DNA from: Fusobacteriaceae bacterium
GTDB lineage: Bacteria; Fusobacteriota; Fusobacteriia; Fusobacteriales; Fusobacteriaceae
Reading direction: 5' to 3'
Length of the DNA stretch: 64,000 bases
Assembly: GCA_031272775.1 (NCBI GenBank)
Contig: JAISTB010000016.1
Coordinates: forward strand, 1 to 64,000
Shown: in pieces, positions 24,735 to 33,227 of the stretch
How the letters are laid out: each line of letters begins with the position of its first letter
Position numbering within the stretch: the first letter of the stretch is position 1
Position numbers and translations under genes: made by a program
The notes under the pieces: generated by a model
The model's input: only the letters and a program-made list of their open reading frames with translations
The model's database searches: none
Told to the model about the DNA's origin: nothing

Positions 24735-26218
24735 TATTCCTCCCTGTATTTGCCCCGGTACAAAAGCCCCAGGACCTGGATCGCGATCAGCGGAATCAGC
24801 GCCACCAGGGCGATAATGCCGAATCCGTCCACGACGGGGTTTCCGCCCATGGCTACGGAAACGCCCAGCGTCAGCGCGAGTATGAAAGTCGTCGTCATGG
24901 GACCCGTGGCGACGCCGCCCGAGTCAAAGGCCACGGCCACAAAGAGCTTCGGGCAGAACAGCGTCAGCGTCAGGGCGACGGCGTAGCCCGGTACGAGAAA
25001 ACCCCGCAGCAGATCCCCGCCGAAGAGCACCCGGGTCATGGAGAGCGCCACGGCGACCGCGACCCCCGCGGAAAGCGTGATCAACAGCACTTTTCGCTTG
25101 ATGGCGCCGCCCGATACGGTCTCGACCTCATCGGTCAAAACCCAAATGGCAGGTTCCGCCGCCACCACCACAGCGCCGAGGACGGCCCCCAGCGCAATGA
25201 TCAGGATCGCGAACATGGGATTTTCCCGGGCAAGACCGCCCAGCAGCATGCCGAGCCGATGTCCGGCCGGAACGAAGCCCCCCTTTACCCCCGTAAAAAA
25301 GAGGATCAGGCCCAAAAAGGCGTAGATCCCGCCGAAAATCAAACGCCGGAGCCTTACCGGCGGCATTTTGACCAGAAACAACTGAAAGATCACGAAGAGT
25401 ACGGTCAGCGGCAAAAGCGCCACGGCCACCTCCCGGCAGATCTCCGGAACGAGGCCCCACAAGTAGGAAAAGCCGCCCGAGGCCGCGATCGTTTCCGCGA
25501 CGGTTTCCCCGGCGGAAATCGCCCCGCCCGTTTTTTTCGTCAGGATGAGGCCGTACGAAAGAACCGCCGCCACGGGACCCACAGAGCAAATGCCCGTAAG
25601 GCCGAAGCTGTCCTCATTTTCCCTGCCCTTGCGGACCGAAGCCACGCCGACGCCCACCGCGATAATGAAGGGAACCGTCATGGGGCCCGTGGTCGCGCCG
25701 CCCGCGTCGAAACCCACCGATAGAAAATCGGCCGGGGTCAGGAAGGCCAAAGTCAAAAGCCCCGCGTAGAGGATGAAAAGAAGCGCCTTGTAGGATTTCC
25801 CGAGCACGGTCCGTAAAAGGCCGATCACCATGAAAGCGCCCACGCCCACGGCGATGGCAAGGATTAACGCGCTCTTGACAACGGCTTTGTTGAAGCTCAC
25901 CAGCTGGTCGGCCAGGACAATCACGTCGGGCTCGGCTACGGTGACGAGGACCCCCGTCAAAAAGGACAGGGCCAAAAGGAATTTCAGGTTGCGCTTTCTC
26001 GTGAGGATCGTCCCGATCAATTCCCCCATGGGGCGGATACAGAGGTCGGCCCCCAAAAGGAAAAGGGACAGGCCCAGGATCAAAAGGGCGCCGCCGACTA
26101 AAAATTGCAGCAGCAGAGCGTTTCCCAGAGGCGTGATCGTCACGCCCAGGACGAGGACGATGCCCATGATCGGAATGACCGAATATATGGTTTCTTTGAT
26201 TTTTTCCGTCAGATTCAT
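24734..26218 (-). CDS. DUF1538 membrane protein with internal duplication
   Basis: A 494-residue protein with about twelve hydrophobic segments, fitting DUF1538. Two halves repeat each other: first-half FDAGGATTGPMTVPFIIAVG and second-half FDSGGVATGPMTTTFILALT, each preceded by a P(A/T)DFL or K-LF strand and followed by a glycine-rich helix and a (S/D)xFG(L/I) turn. The paired TGPMT loops look like re-entrant elements of a transporter or channel with inverted or parallel symmetry. The ligand is unknown. Coupled with the PII-like gene downstream (1-base overlap). No promoter was clearly seen. Confidence 0.82.
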   Translation of the reverse strand: MNLTEKIKETIYSVIPIMGIVLVLGVTITPLGNALLLQFLVGGALLILGLSLFLLGADLCIRPMGELIGTILTRKRNLKFLLALSFLTGVLVTVAEPDVIVLADQLVSFNKAVVKSALILAIAVGVGAFMVIGLLRTVLGKSYKALLFILYAGLLTLAFLTPADFLSVGFDAGGATTGPMTVPFIIAVGVGVASVRKGRENEDSFGLTGICSVGPVAAVLSYGLILTKKTGGAISAGETVAETIAASGGFSYLWGLVPEICREVAVALLPLTVLFVIFQLFLVKMPPVRLRRLIFGGIYAFLGLILFFTGVKGGFVPAGHRLGMLLGGLARENPMFAILIIALGAVLGAVVVAAEPAIWVLTDEVETVSGGAIKRKVLLITLSAGVAVAVALSMTRVLFGGDLLRGFLVPGYAVALTLTLFCPKLFVAVAFDSGGVATGPMTTTFILALTLGVSVAMGGNPVVDGFGIIALVALIPLIAIQVLGLLYRGKYREE

Positions 26219-26376
26219 TTATTTTTCTCCATTCAACTCCATTATATCACATGGCGCGGAATTCGCAAACAAAAAATAAAAGATACCCCCTATTTTGAGG
26301 GTCGGAGCATCTGCAGAGATAAAACAATCGCAACAAATCAGAATGCAAAAAATTGGCAGGAGAATTTTCAATATAT

Positions 26377-26418
26377 TGTTTACAAAATCTCGAAAAATTA
26401 GTATAATGACTGTAAACA
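26377..26418. repeat. Inverted repeat flanking the toxin-antitoxin promoter
   Basis: TGTTTACA (26377-26384) and its exact reverse complement TGTAAACA (26411-26418). The left arm covers the -35 box and the right arm lies just downstream of the -10 box of the promoter at 26379-26407. This placement suits autorepression by an antitoxin. Confidence 0.55.
26379..26407 (+). promoter_or_regulatory. Sigma-70-type promoter of the toxin-antitoxin relic
   Basis: TTTACA (26379-26384) and TATAAT (26402-26407), 17-bp spacer. The stretch 26219-26445 is otherwise AT-rich with no gene that I can support. Confidence 0.75.
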
Positions 26419-26445
26419 GTATAACCATATGGAGATATTCCGAGA

Positions 26446-26508
26446 ATGAAACTATATCTTGATAATTGTTGCTTTAACAGACCGTATGATGACCAAAGCC
26501 AATCAAAA
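26446..26508 (+). pseudogene. Start of a PIN-domain toxin, truncated
   Basis: The reading from ATG 26446 begins MKLYLDNCCFNRPYDDQSQ, the characteristic first strand and loop of PIN-domain ribonuclease toxins (the first catalytic Asp is in LDNCC). After about 20 residues the similarity stops and the frame runs into SKSSRQSNLWKEG, then into the start region of the next small gene. The catalytic remainder of the toxin is gone. Read straight through, the frame makes a 105-residue hybrid, but the ribosome-binding site at 26531-26541 indicates that the small gene is translated separately. Confidence 0.6.
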
Positions 26509-26550
26509 TCGTCTCGCCAATCGAATTTGTGGAAGGAAGGGAGGATTACT

Positions 26551-26763
26551 ATGAAAGCTGAAATGACTGATACTGTGCTAAAGATAGAAGCTATGAAATG
26601 CTTGATCGATAAGTTCGGAATGGTTGATGCTGAAAGATTTATCTATCTTCTGCTCAAAGAGCCCTTTGACTATACCATTTGGCATAGAAGTCTGTTTGAG
26701 GGTATGAGTGTGCGTGAATTGAGCGAAGCGGCACAGAAGTTTTGTGATGAAAATAAAAAATGA
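26551..26763 (+). CDS. Small antitoxin-like protein
   Basis: A 70-residue protein (MKAEMTDTVLKIEAMKCLI...). The pattern VDAERFIYLLLKEPFDYTIWHRSLFEGMSVRELSEAA resembles small proteins encoded next to PIN-domain toxins in anaerobic bacteria. The start at 26551 is set by GGAAGGGAGG about 10 bases upstream. Its usual partner, a PIN toxin, would be expected downstream, but a strong terminator follows directly and only a toxin start fragment remains upstream. It is probably an orphan antitoxin. Confidence 0.6.
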   Translation: MKAEMTDTVLKIEAMKCLIDKFGMVDAERFIYLLLKEPFDYTIWHRSLFEGMSVRELSEAAQKFCDENKK

Positions 26764-26790
26764 AAAAAGAGAGCTGCGGCTCTCTTTTTT
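26763..26790 (+). terminator. Strong intrinsic terminator
   Basis: A perfect 12-bp stem (26763-26774 with 26779-26790), loop TGCG, ending in six T. It directly follows the antitoxin-like gene's stop codon. Confidence 0.85.
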
Positions 26791-26935
26791 ACATGCTGGG
26801 CTCTTTTTTTATTTTTGTAACTATTTAAACATTGTACGAAATTTAGGCATTTTCCTAAAAAGAACGGCTAAGTTCATAGAAGGTGAAGCAAAATAGATAA
26901 AAATAAAGCAAAATTTCAGAAAAGATGAAAATTTT

Positions 26936-26964
26936 TTGAAAGTTTTCCCGATTTGTGTTATAGT
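26936..26964 (+). promoter_or_regulatory. Promoter of ispF and the ABC-F gene
   Basis: TTGAAA (26936-26941) and TATAGT (26959-26964), 17-bp spacer, 47 bp upstream of ispF. The preceding stretch 26791-26935 is AT-rich and shows no gene. Confidence 0.6.
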
Positions 26965-27011
26965 GGAAGAGAAAGAAAACATCGAACAAGGATTCACGGA
27001 AAGGAGAAGGC

Positions 27012-27491
27012 ATGTATCGGATCGGAAACGGCTATGATGTGCACCAATTGGGAGAAGGGCGAAAATTGACGCTCTGCGGGATCCATGTCCCCTGGGAAAA
27101 AGGAGAAATCGCCCACTCCGACGGCGACGTGGCCATCCACGCCATTGTGGACGCTTTCATGGGGGCGCTGGCCCTCGGGGATATCGGCGCCCATTTTCCG
27201 GATACCGACGCCGCCTGGGCCGGCATTGACAGCCGGATTCTCCTCAAAAAGACCATGGATCTCGTGGCGGGGAAAGGCTACGACATCGTCAACCTCGATT
27301 GCACGATCGTACTGCAAAGGCCAAAAATCAGGCCTCACATCGAAGCCATGCGGGAGGCGCTGGCCGCCTGCCTCAATATACCCGTAGATCGCGTCAGTGT
27401 AAAGGCCACCACCGAAGAAAAAATGGGCTTTACGGGGGACGGGTCGGGCGTCAAGGCTTACGCGGTCGTATTGCTTCAAAAGAAGGCGTGA
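27012..27491 (+). CDS. ispF: 2-C-methyl-D-erythritol 2,4-cyclodiphosphate synthase
   Basis: IspF, 159 residues, of the MEP isoprenoid pathway; it converts CDP-methylerythritol phosphate to the cyclodiphosphate. Metal-binding residues are in GYDVHQL (Asp and His), the second box is HSDGDVAIHAI, then IGAHFPDTD, and the C-terminal KATTEEKMGFTGDGSGV is the classical signature. GGAG precedes ATG 27012. The pathway partner dxr lies at 31206-32357 on the opposite strand, and the prenyl user uppS beside it. Confidence 0.97.
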   Translation: MYRIGNGYDVHQLGEGRKLTLCGIHVPWEKGEIAHSDGDVAIHAIVDAFMGALALGDIGAHFPDTDAAWAGIDSRILLKKTMDLVAGKGYDIVNLDCTIVLQRPKIRPHIEAMREALAACLNIPVDRVSVKATTEEKMGFTGDGSGVKAYAVVLLQKKA

Positions 27492-27503
27492 AAAGGGGCA
27501 TTC

Positions 27504-29411
27504 ATGGCATATTTTCTCGTAAATAATCTTTATATGGGCTTTTCGGGGGAGACGCTCTTCCAAAATGTCGGATTTTCCATAAACGAAAACGATAAAATCG
27601 GTCTTATCGGGATAAACGGCGCGGGGAAGACGACGCTGCTGCAAATTCTCCTCGGGGAAAGGGAGGACGAAATTGACCCCGCGACGGTCAAAAGAGGGAC
27701 CATCGCGCAAAGCAAGGATCTGCGGCTCGGGTACCTGTCCCAGAATCCGGAACTCGATCCCCGGCAGACGATTTTCGGCTACCTGATGGAGGCCTTCGCG
27801 GCGGTTCGGGAAGATTTCAAGACCATACAGGAACTGAACGTCATGCTGGCCGAAGGAATCGGGGATTTCGATGAAACCATGGAAAAATTGGGCGAAATCA
27901 GTTCCCGCTATGAGGCCAACCAGGGCTATAACGTCGAATACAAGGTCCGGCAGGTGTTGAACGGCCTGGGGATCGAAGAAGCGCTCTGGCAGAGCGAAAT
28001 CGGCGCGCTCTCGGGCGGGGAGAAGTCGCGAACGGCGCTTGCCCGCGTCCTTTTGGACGAGCCCGACCTGCTGATCCTCGACGAGCCCACGAACCATCTG
28101 GATCTCGTCGCCATCGAATGGCTGGAGCGCTTCCTTCGGGACTACGGAAAGGCGCTGCTGCTCGTTTCCCATGACGTCTATTTTTTGGACAATGTCTGCA
28201 ACAAGATCCTTGAGCTGGAACAAAAGACGATCCGCGAATACCGCGGCAATTATACGGATTTTGTGATCCAGAAGGAGGCCTGGATCTCGGGGGCCGTCAA
28301 GGCCTGGGACAAGGAGCAGGAAAAAATCCGGAAAATGGAAGAATTTATCCGCCGTTATAAAGCCGGGGTCAAGTCCCGCCAGGCCCGGGGCCGCGAAAAA
28401 CTCCTGAACCGCATGGAAAAAATGGAAAATCCCGTATTCACTCCCCGCAAGCTCAAACTGCGCTTCGAGATCGACCGGCCCAGCGCGGACCTCGTGCTGA
28501 GGATACGGAATCTCTCCAAATCTTTTGACGGAAAGACGCTGTTTCAGCACATCAATCTGGACCTCTGGCGCGGCGACAGGGTCGGCATTATCGGGAAAAA
28601 CGGCGTCGGGAAATCGACGCTTCTGAAAATCATCAACGGCGTGAAAAAAGCCTCCTCCGGGGATTTTGTGATCGGGGAAAAAGTCACGATCGGCTACTAT
28701 GACCAGACGCAGCAAAACTTAGACGAGCGGGCGACCATACTGGATGAGCTGCGCTACGGCTTTGATCTGAGCGACGAGGCGGCAAGAACCATAGCGGGCG
28801 GATTTTTATTCAGCGGAGACGCCGTGGAAAAAGTTATCGGGACCCTGAGCGGCGGGGAAAAGGCCCGGGTCGCCCTCATGAAGATCATGCTGAGAAAGCC
28901 CAATTTCCTGATCTTTGACGAACCCACAAACCATCTGGATCTCTATTCCCGGGAGATCCTCATCGAAGCCCTCGAAGACTATGAAGGGACGCTGCTCCTC
29001 GTCTCCCATGACCGGAATTTTCTCGATTCCGTCGTCAGGGAAATTTACGAGATCCACAGCGAGGGAGCGACGCTCTTTCACGGAGATTACGACGCTTACC
29101 GGAAACGGCGCGCGGAAAAAGCCGACGATGAGGAGAAGGAAAAACGGATCACCTCCTATGAGGACCGGAAGAAACTGAACAGTTACCGTTCCGCCCTCGA
29201 GCGGAAAATCCAAAAAGCGGAGGAGAAAATCAACCGCGCCGAGGCCAAAAAAGCCCAAAAAGAAAACCTGTACCGGCAGGCGGGGATCGCCAATGACCTG
29301 GACGGGCTTCTCGCCCTGCAAGAAGAAATCGCCGTCCTCGACAATGAAATACTAAGTTATTTGGAAGAGATTGAGGAAAGCGAGACGGAACTGGGAAAAA
29401 TAAAAAAATAA
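27504..29411 (+). CDS. ABC-F family ATPase
   Basis: A 635-residue soluble protein with two ABC ATPase domains and no membrane part. Walker A loops are GINGAGKTT (about 33-41) and GKNGVGKST; signatures are LSGGEKSRTALARVL and LSGGEKARVALMKI; both Walker B boxes read DEPTNHLDL, as in ABC-F translation factors. A linker with an arm-like region lies between them, and the C-terminus is a charged coiled coil (about 545-635), as in Uup and related members. It likely acts on the ribosome, either as a translation factor or in antibiotic protection. It starts 12 bp after ispF and is probably co-transcribed. Confidence 0.92.
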   Translation: MAYFLVNNLYMGFSGETLFQNVGFSINENDKIGLIGINGAGKTTLLQILLGEREDEIDPATVKRGTIAQSKDLRLGYLSQNPELDPRQTIFGYLMEAFAAVREDFKTIQELNVMLAEGIGDFDETMEKLGEISSRYEANQGYNVEYKVRQVLNGLGIEEALWQSEIGALSGGEKSRTALARVLLDEPDLLILDEPTNHLDLVAIEWLERFLRDYGKALLLVSHDVYFLDNVCNKILELEQKTIREYRGNYTDFVIQKEAWISGAVKAWDKEQEKIRKMEEFIRRYKAGVKSRQARGREKLLNRMEKMENPVFTPRKLKLRFEIDRPSADLVLRIRNLSKSFDGKTLFQHINLDLWRGDRVGIIGKNGVGKSTLLKIINGVKKASSGDFVIGEKVTIGYYDQTQQNLDERATILDELRYGFDLSDEAARTIAGGFLFSGDAVEKVIGTLSGGEKARVALMKIMLRKPNFLIFDEPTNHLDLYSREILIEALEDYEGTLLLVSHDRNFLDSVVREIYEIHSEGATLFHGDYDAYRKRRAEKADDEEKEKRITSYEDRKKLNSYRSALERKIQKAEEKINRAEAKKAQKENLYRQAGIANDLDGLLALQEEIAVLDNEILSYLEEIEESETELGKIKK

Positions 29412-29414
29412 TTG

Positions 29415-29443
29415 TTTTCAAAACGCGGTTTTTATGATATAAT
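29415..29443 (+). promoter_or_regulatory. Promoter of the exported coiled-coil protein
   Basis: TTTTCA (29415-29420) and TATAAT (29438-29443), 17-bp spacer, just behind the ABC-F stop codon. Confidence 0.6.
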
Positions 29444-29495
29444 TGGTTTAATATCATGATGTCAACAACAGCGGGATAAATCTTTGGAGGATGTT

Positions 29496-30122
29496 ATGTC
29501 AACAACGACCGGAAATGGCGGTAATAGACAAAAGATTTGTTTGATTTTGCTGGCGCTGGCTTCTTTACTCTTTCAGTCACGAATTTATTCGGCCGGCAGT
29601 CTCGAGAAAAAAATCAAAAAACTGGAGTTGGAAGTCATCGAATTCGAGCGGAAGACGGCCGGCGTCCGGGCAAAGCAGAAAAAGCCCGCCAAAGAAGGCG
29701 TAGCGGACAAAAAGACCAAGGCCCCCAAGGAAATGCACATGGCCATTCCCGAGTATGATCCCGCCACGCGCAATATCGCGGTAAAGAATAAAGAAGAAGC
29801 CGAAAAGGATACGGCCGGCGCAATCGCCGCCGAAAAAGCCTCTGAGGCGGAAACGCCCGCGAAGATTCTCCTTTCGGACGCCGCCGGCAAAGTTGAGGAA
29901 GCCGAACAGGTCCAACTGGATCGGGACGGCAAGCTCGTCGCTTACGGATCCGGCGAGATCCCCGCCGATATCGGGGAACATCAGAGCATCAAGAACATCG
30001 ACGAAAAAGAAACGACCGCCCGCACGGAAAATCTGACGCAGCAGGCCGTCGCCAAAGAAAAGGAAATCCGCGTCAAGGTGGAGATCCTTGACTTTGTGAA
30101 TAAAGTGGAGCAATCGATTTAG
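29496..30122 (+). CDS. Exported charged coiled-coil protein, unknown function
   Basis: A 208-residue protein with an N-terminal signal peptide (hydrophobic core ICLILLALASLLF, cleavage near YSAGS). The mature part is rich in Lys, Glu and Ala and predicted helical. It begins with SLEKKIKKLELEVIEFERKTAG, a short coiled coil like those of small fusobacterial surface proteins, and is followed by a low-complexity KKPAKEG region. I do not recognise a family. ATG 29496 is preferred to TTG 29484, since GGAGG falls between them, 6 bases before the ATG. It has its own promoter and a strong terminator, so it is a single-gene unit. Confidence 0.65.
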   Translation: MSTTTGNGGNRQKICLILLALASLLFQSRIYSAGSLEKKIKKLELEVIEFERKTAGVRAKQKKPAKEGVADKKTKAPKEMHMAIPEYDPATRNIAVKNKEEAEKDTAGAIAAEKASEAETPAKILLSDAAGKVEEAEQVQLDRDGKLVAYGSGEIPADIGEHQSIKNIDEKETTARTENLTQQAVAKEKEIRVKVEILDFVNKVEQSI

Positions 30123-30160
30123 TTTACTTACCTGGTAGAGTTATAGAGCAGAGAGCCCGT

Positions 30161-30193
30161 AAAGGAGCGTTGCGAGAAGCAAGGCTCCTTTTT
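30161..30193 (+). terminator. Intrinsic terminator after the coiled-coil gene
   Basis: AAAGGAGC (30161-30168) pairs with GCTCCTTT (30184-30191), with an inner imperfect stem (GTTGC with GCAAG) and a trailing T-run. It lies between convergent genes. Confidence 0.8.
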
Positions 30194-30229
30194 CTGAACG
30201 CTATTTTCCGGATTTTTGGAGCGCCCTGC

Positions 30230-31216
30230 TCAGCAAAACCCGGCTTCCCGGAGCAGGCGGTTTTTCAGGCTGTCGTCGGCAAAGGAAACCGCGACGGCAT
30301 TTTTGAAGAGCGCGTCGGCAAGGTCCGGAAAGGTTCCGCCGCAAAGTTTTAGGGCAATGGCCGTCTCCCGGGCCGATGTCGTTCCGCTGACGGTCCGGTT
30401 GTCGGTATTGACCGTAACAAGGAGCCCCCGTCTCAGGAATTCTCCCATGGGGTAGTCGTCGAAACTTGCCACGGCCTTCGTTTGGAGGTTGCTCGTGGGG
30501 CACATCTCGATCCCCGCGCGCATTTCTTTCGCTTTTTCCATCAGGGCCGGCGCCTTCCGCAGCGCGATGCCGTGCCCCAGGCGCTTTGCCCCCAAGTCCA
30601 AGGCAAGGGCGACATTTTCCACGCTCCCCTGCTCTCCGGAATGGATCGTAAAGGGAAAGCCCATGGCCTTTGCCCGGAGAAAAAGTTCCGCATGCATGGC
30701 TGTGGGGTAGCGGTTTTCATCACCGGCGAGATCGAGGGCGACGACGCCTTTTCCGAGGAAATCGCGGGCGGCTTGAAGCATGGCGGCGTTTTTTTCGAAA
30801 GAATGATGGCGCATGGCGCAAACAATGAGGTTGGCGGGAAGCCCGAAGGCCCTTTCGCCCTCTCTGACGCCGGACAACACGGCGTCGATGACTTCGGCGC
30901 AATCGAGCCCCGCATCGGTTGAAAGCGCGGGCGCGAAGCGGATTTCGAGATAACGCAGGTCATCCCTGGAGGCGTCGGCGATGAGCCGGTAAGCCGCGAG
31001 TTTTAGATTTTCCGCGGTTTGCAGCCCCTTCAGGGGCAGCGCGAATTTTTCGAGGTATTCCGTGAGGTCCCGGCATCGGGGCGAGACCTGCAACAAAGCC
31101 AAAAGCCCGGCGTCATCGGCCGGCAATTCTTCGGGCGGCAGGAGTTCTCTCACGGTTTCGGGAGAAAGGGACCCGTCCAGATGACAATGCAGATCAATAA
31201 AGGATTTATTTTCCAT
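30230..31216 (-). CDS. add: Adenosine deaminase
   Basis: A 328-residue metal-dependent deaminase converting adenosine to inosine in purine salvage. The N-terminal metal site is DLHCHLDGSL, the catalytic segment is IHSGEQGSVENV, then KRLGHGIAL, EMCPTSN and VNTDNRTVSGT (the Asp metal ligand). The start ATG 31216 gives MENKSFIDLHCHLDGS; a longer reading adds 20 unlikely residues. It overlaps the end of dxr by 11 bp and is the last gene of the uppS-cdsA-dxr-add run. Confidence 0.92.
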   Translation of the reverse strand: MENKSFIDLHCHLDGSLSPETVRELLPPEELPADDAGLLALLQVSPRCRDLTEYLEKFALPLKGLQTAENLKLAAYRLIADASRDDLRYLEIRFAPALSTDAGLDCAEVIDAVLSGVREGERAFGLPANLIVCAMRHHSFEKNAAMLQAARDFLGKGVVALDLAGDENRYPTAMHAELFLRAKAMGFPFTIHSGEQGSVENVALALDLGAKRLGHGIALRKAPALMEKAKEMRAGIEMCPTSNLQTKAVASFDDYPMGEFLRRGLLVTVNTDNRTVSGTTSARETAIALKLCGGTFPDLADALFKNAVAVSFADDSLKNRLLREAGFC

Positions 31217-32357
31217 AGGTCTGATACACCCAGTTCCTCGTTTCTTCGTCGGCCTCATGGATAACCGCGATGTCATTGATTTCCACAGGCGTATGGCGGT
31301 TCATGGCGCCTTCGAGAATGTCGTAGATCGTGAGAAAGGCGATTTTCTTTTGCAGGAAAAGGGCGACAGCCGCCTCGTTGGCGGCGTTCAAAACCGCCGG
31401 CATGGTTTTGCCGCATTTTCCTGCGGCGTAGGCCAGATCCAGCCCCCGAAAGGTCTCGCGGTCGGGTTCCTCAAAGGTCAGGGCCCCGGTTTTGATCAAA
31501 TCCAGGGGTTCAAAAATCGGGTTTTCCAGACGATCGGGCCAGGTCAGCGCGTACTGGATCGGGAGCTTCATATCGTGGTTGCCCAACTGGGCGATCACGC
31601 AGGCGTCCCGGAATTCCACCATCGAATGGACGATGCTCTGGGGATGGACGAGGACGCGGATATTTTCGTAGGGGACGTGAAAGAGCCAGTGAGCTTCGAT
31701 GACCTCCAGGCCTTTGTTGACGAGGGTTGAGGAATCCACCGTGATCTTTTTTCCCATGACCCAGGTCGGGTGGGTCAGAGCCTTCTCGATCGTGACGTCT
31801 TGAAGCTCCGCCCGGGTTTTTCCGCGGAAGGTCCCGCCGCTGGCCGTCAGGAGAATCCGTTTCACCTCGGCGGCTTTTCCGCCCGCGAGGCTCTGAAAGA
31901 CGGCCGAGTGTTCACTGTCCACGGGGATGATTTCCGCGCCCGGACAGGAGGCCATGAGGGCGTCGATGTATTCTCCCGCCGCCACCATGGTTTCCTTGTT
32001 GGCAAGGGCGATCCGTTTTCCCCTGCGGATGCCGGCAATCGTGGCGTCTATGCCGACTGCGCCCGACACGGCCGTCAGCAGAATATCATAGTCCGCTTCC
32101 GCGGCAAGGCGGGCCAGCGCGTCGGGACCGCAAAAAAAACGAACCCGGGGAAAGGCTTCCCGCAGTTTCGCGCAGTCTTCGGGAGCGGGAACGGCGGCGT
32201 AAGGCGGCTCAAATTCCGCCAATTGCCGCGCAAGCAGATCGATGTTGCGCATGGCGCTCAGGCCCGCCGCGCAAAAATGTTCTTTTTGGTTCCGGATGAC
32301 CTCAAGGGCGCTTGTTCCGATACTGCCGGTGGCGCCGAGGATCAATACTTTTTTCAA
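31206..32357 (-). CDS. dxr: 1-deoxy-D-xylulose 5-phosphate reductoisomerase
   Basis: Dxr, 383 residues, the first committed MEP-pathway enzyme (DXP to methylerythritol phosphate using NADPH). NADPH loop KKVLILGATGSIGTSALEVI; catalytic metal region PVDSEHSAVFQ; substrate region LTASGGTFRG and HPTWVMGKKITVDSSTLVNKG. The start is TTG at 32357 (reading LKKVLILGATG), set by GGAGG 7 bases upstream; a longer open frame from 32438 has no such site. It lies 37 bp after cdsA. Confidence 0.95.
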   Translation of the reverse strand: MKKVLILGATGSIGTSALEVIRNQKEHFCAAGLSAMRNIDLLARQLAEFEPPYAAVPAPEDCAKLREAFPRVRFFCGPDALARLAAEADYDILLTAVSGAVGIDATIAGIRRGKRIALANKETMVAAGEYIDALMASCPGAEIIPVDSEHSAVFQSLAGGKAAEVKRILLTASGGTFRGKTRAELQDVTIEKALTHPTWVMGKKITVDSSTLVNKGLEVIEAHWLFHVPYENIRVLVHPQSIVHSMVEFRDACVIAQLGNHDMKLPIQYALTWPDRLENPIFEPLDLIKTGALTFEEPDRETFRGLDLAYAAGKCGKTMPAVLNAANEAAVALFLQKKIAFLTIYDILEGAMNRHTPVEINDIAVIHEADEETRNWVYQTYGK

Positions 32358-32394
32358 GAAACAACCTCCGCTAAATTCATTTTCCCCCCAATCC

Positions 32395-33225
32395 TCAGGC
32401 AAAGAGCCGCAAAAACAGCGATATGACTGGCAGGACAAAGATCAGGCTGTCAAAGCGGTCCAGAAATCCGCCGTGTCCCAAGAGGAGCGCGCCGGAATCC
32501 TTCGCGTGAAAGCCCCGTTTGATGATGGATTCAACAAGGTCGCCGATCTCGCAGGCCAAGGCGGCAACGAGGGCGTAGCCGATCACAAAGCCGTAGCGCA
32601 GTTGCCCGGCCCCGTCCGTAAGCCCCATGTCGGCCCCGGGAAAGAGACCCGTTTCCGCGAGAATCAAGACGCACAGGACCGTAAAGAGGACGCCGCCGAT
32701 GGCGCCTTCCTTGGATTTTTTCGGGCTGATTTCCGTCAGTCCCTCTTTGAAAAATTTCCGCCCCAGCGTAGCGCCCGTGAAAAAGGCGAAAGAATCGCAG
32801 ACCCAGACGGCGATCTGGGTGAGGACAAGCCAGGAATTGCCCCGGGGCAGGGCGGCGATATTGAACACAAAGGAAAAAAGATAGATGTACAGGATGCCCG
32901 TCAGCGTCACGCCGAAGTCCTGGTTGACATTGACCAGATCCCCGCGCAGCAGCGTCAACAGCGAAATCAGTACGAAGGCCGCCACAAAGGCGTCGCCGCT
33001 GTAGCGCGGGCCGCCGAAATATTTAAACGAAAGCAGAAGCAGGGACAGGACGATCCCCGGGTATTTGTAAGGGTTGCGGCCGTCGCCTTGGGCCATCGTG
33101 TAATACTCGTAGAGGCCCATGGCCGAAACGACAAAAACGAGGAAATAATGCCAGATCCCGCCACTGGCGTACAGCAGGATCAAAAGCGGGATGCCCGCCA
33201 CGGCCACCAGTATTCTACTCAACAT
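32395..33225 (-). CDS. cdsA: Phosphatidate cytidylyltransferase
   Basis: CdsA, 276 residues, a polytopic membrane enzyme making CDP-diacylglycerol from phosphatidate and CTP, the branch point of phospholipid synthesis. About seven hydrophobic segments are visible. The family signature is in WVCDSFAFFTGATLGRKFF, continuing KEGLTEISPKKSKEGAIGG, and the C-terminal ...KDSGALLLGHGGFLDRFDSL is the second conserved box. It begins 2 bp after uppS, a common bacterial gene order (uppS-cdsA-dxr). Confidence 0.95.
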   Translation of the reverse strand: MLSRILVAVAGIPLLILLYASGGIWHYFLVFVVSAMGLYEYYTMAQGDGRNPYKYPGIVLSLLLLSFKYFGGPRYSGDAFVAAFVLISLLTLLRGDLVNVNQDFGVTLTGILYIYLFSFVFNIAALPRGNSWLVLTQIAVWVCDSFAFFTGATLGRKFFKEGLTEISPKKSKEGAIGGVLFTVLCVLILAETGLFPGADMGLTDGAGQLRYGFVIGYALVAALACEIGDLVESIIKRGFHAKDSGALLLGHGGFLDRFDSLIFVLPVISLFLRLFA

Positions 33226-33227
33226 GT

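Noticed and set aside
26446-26763. Single 105-residue protein joining the PIN start and the antitoxin-like part
   Set aside because: The two parts match the starts of different small proteins, and a good ribosome-binding site lies between them.
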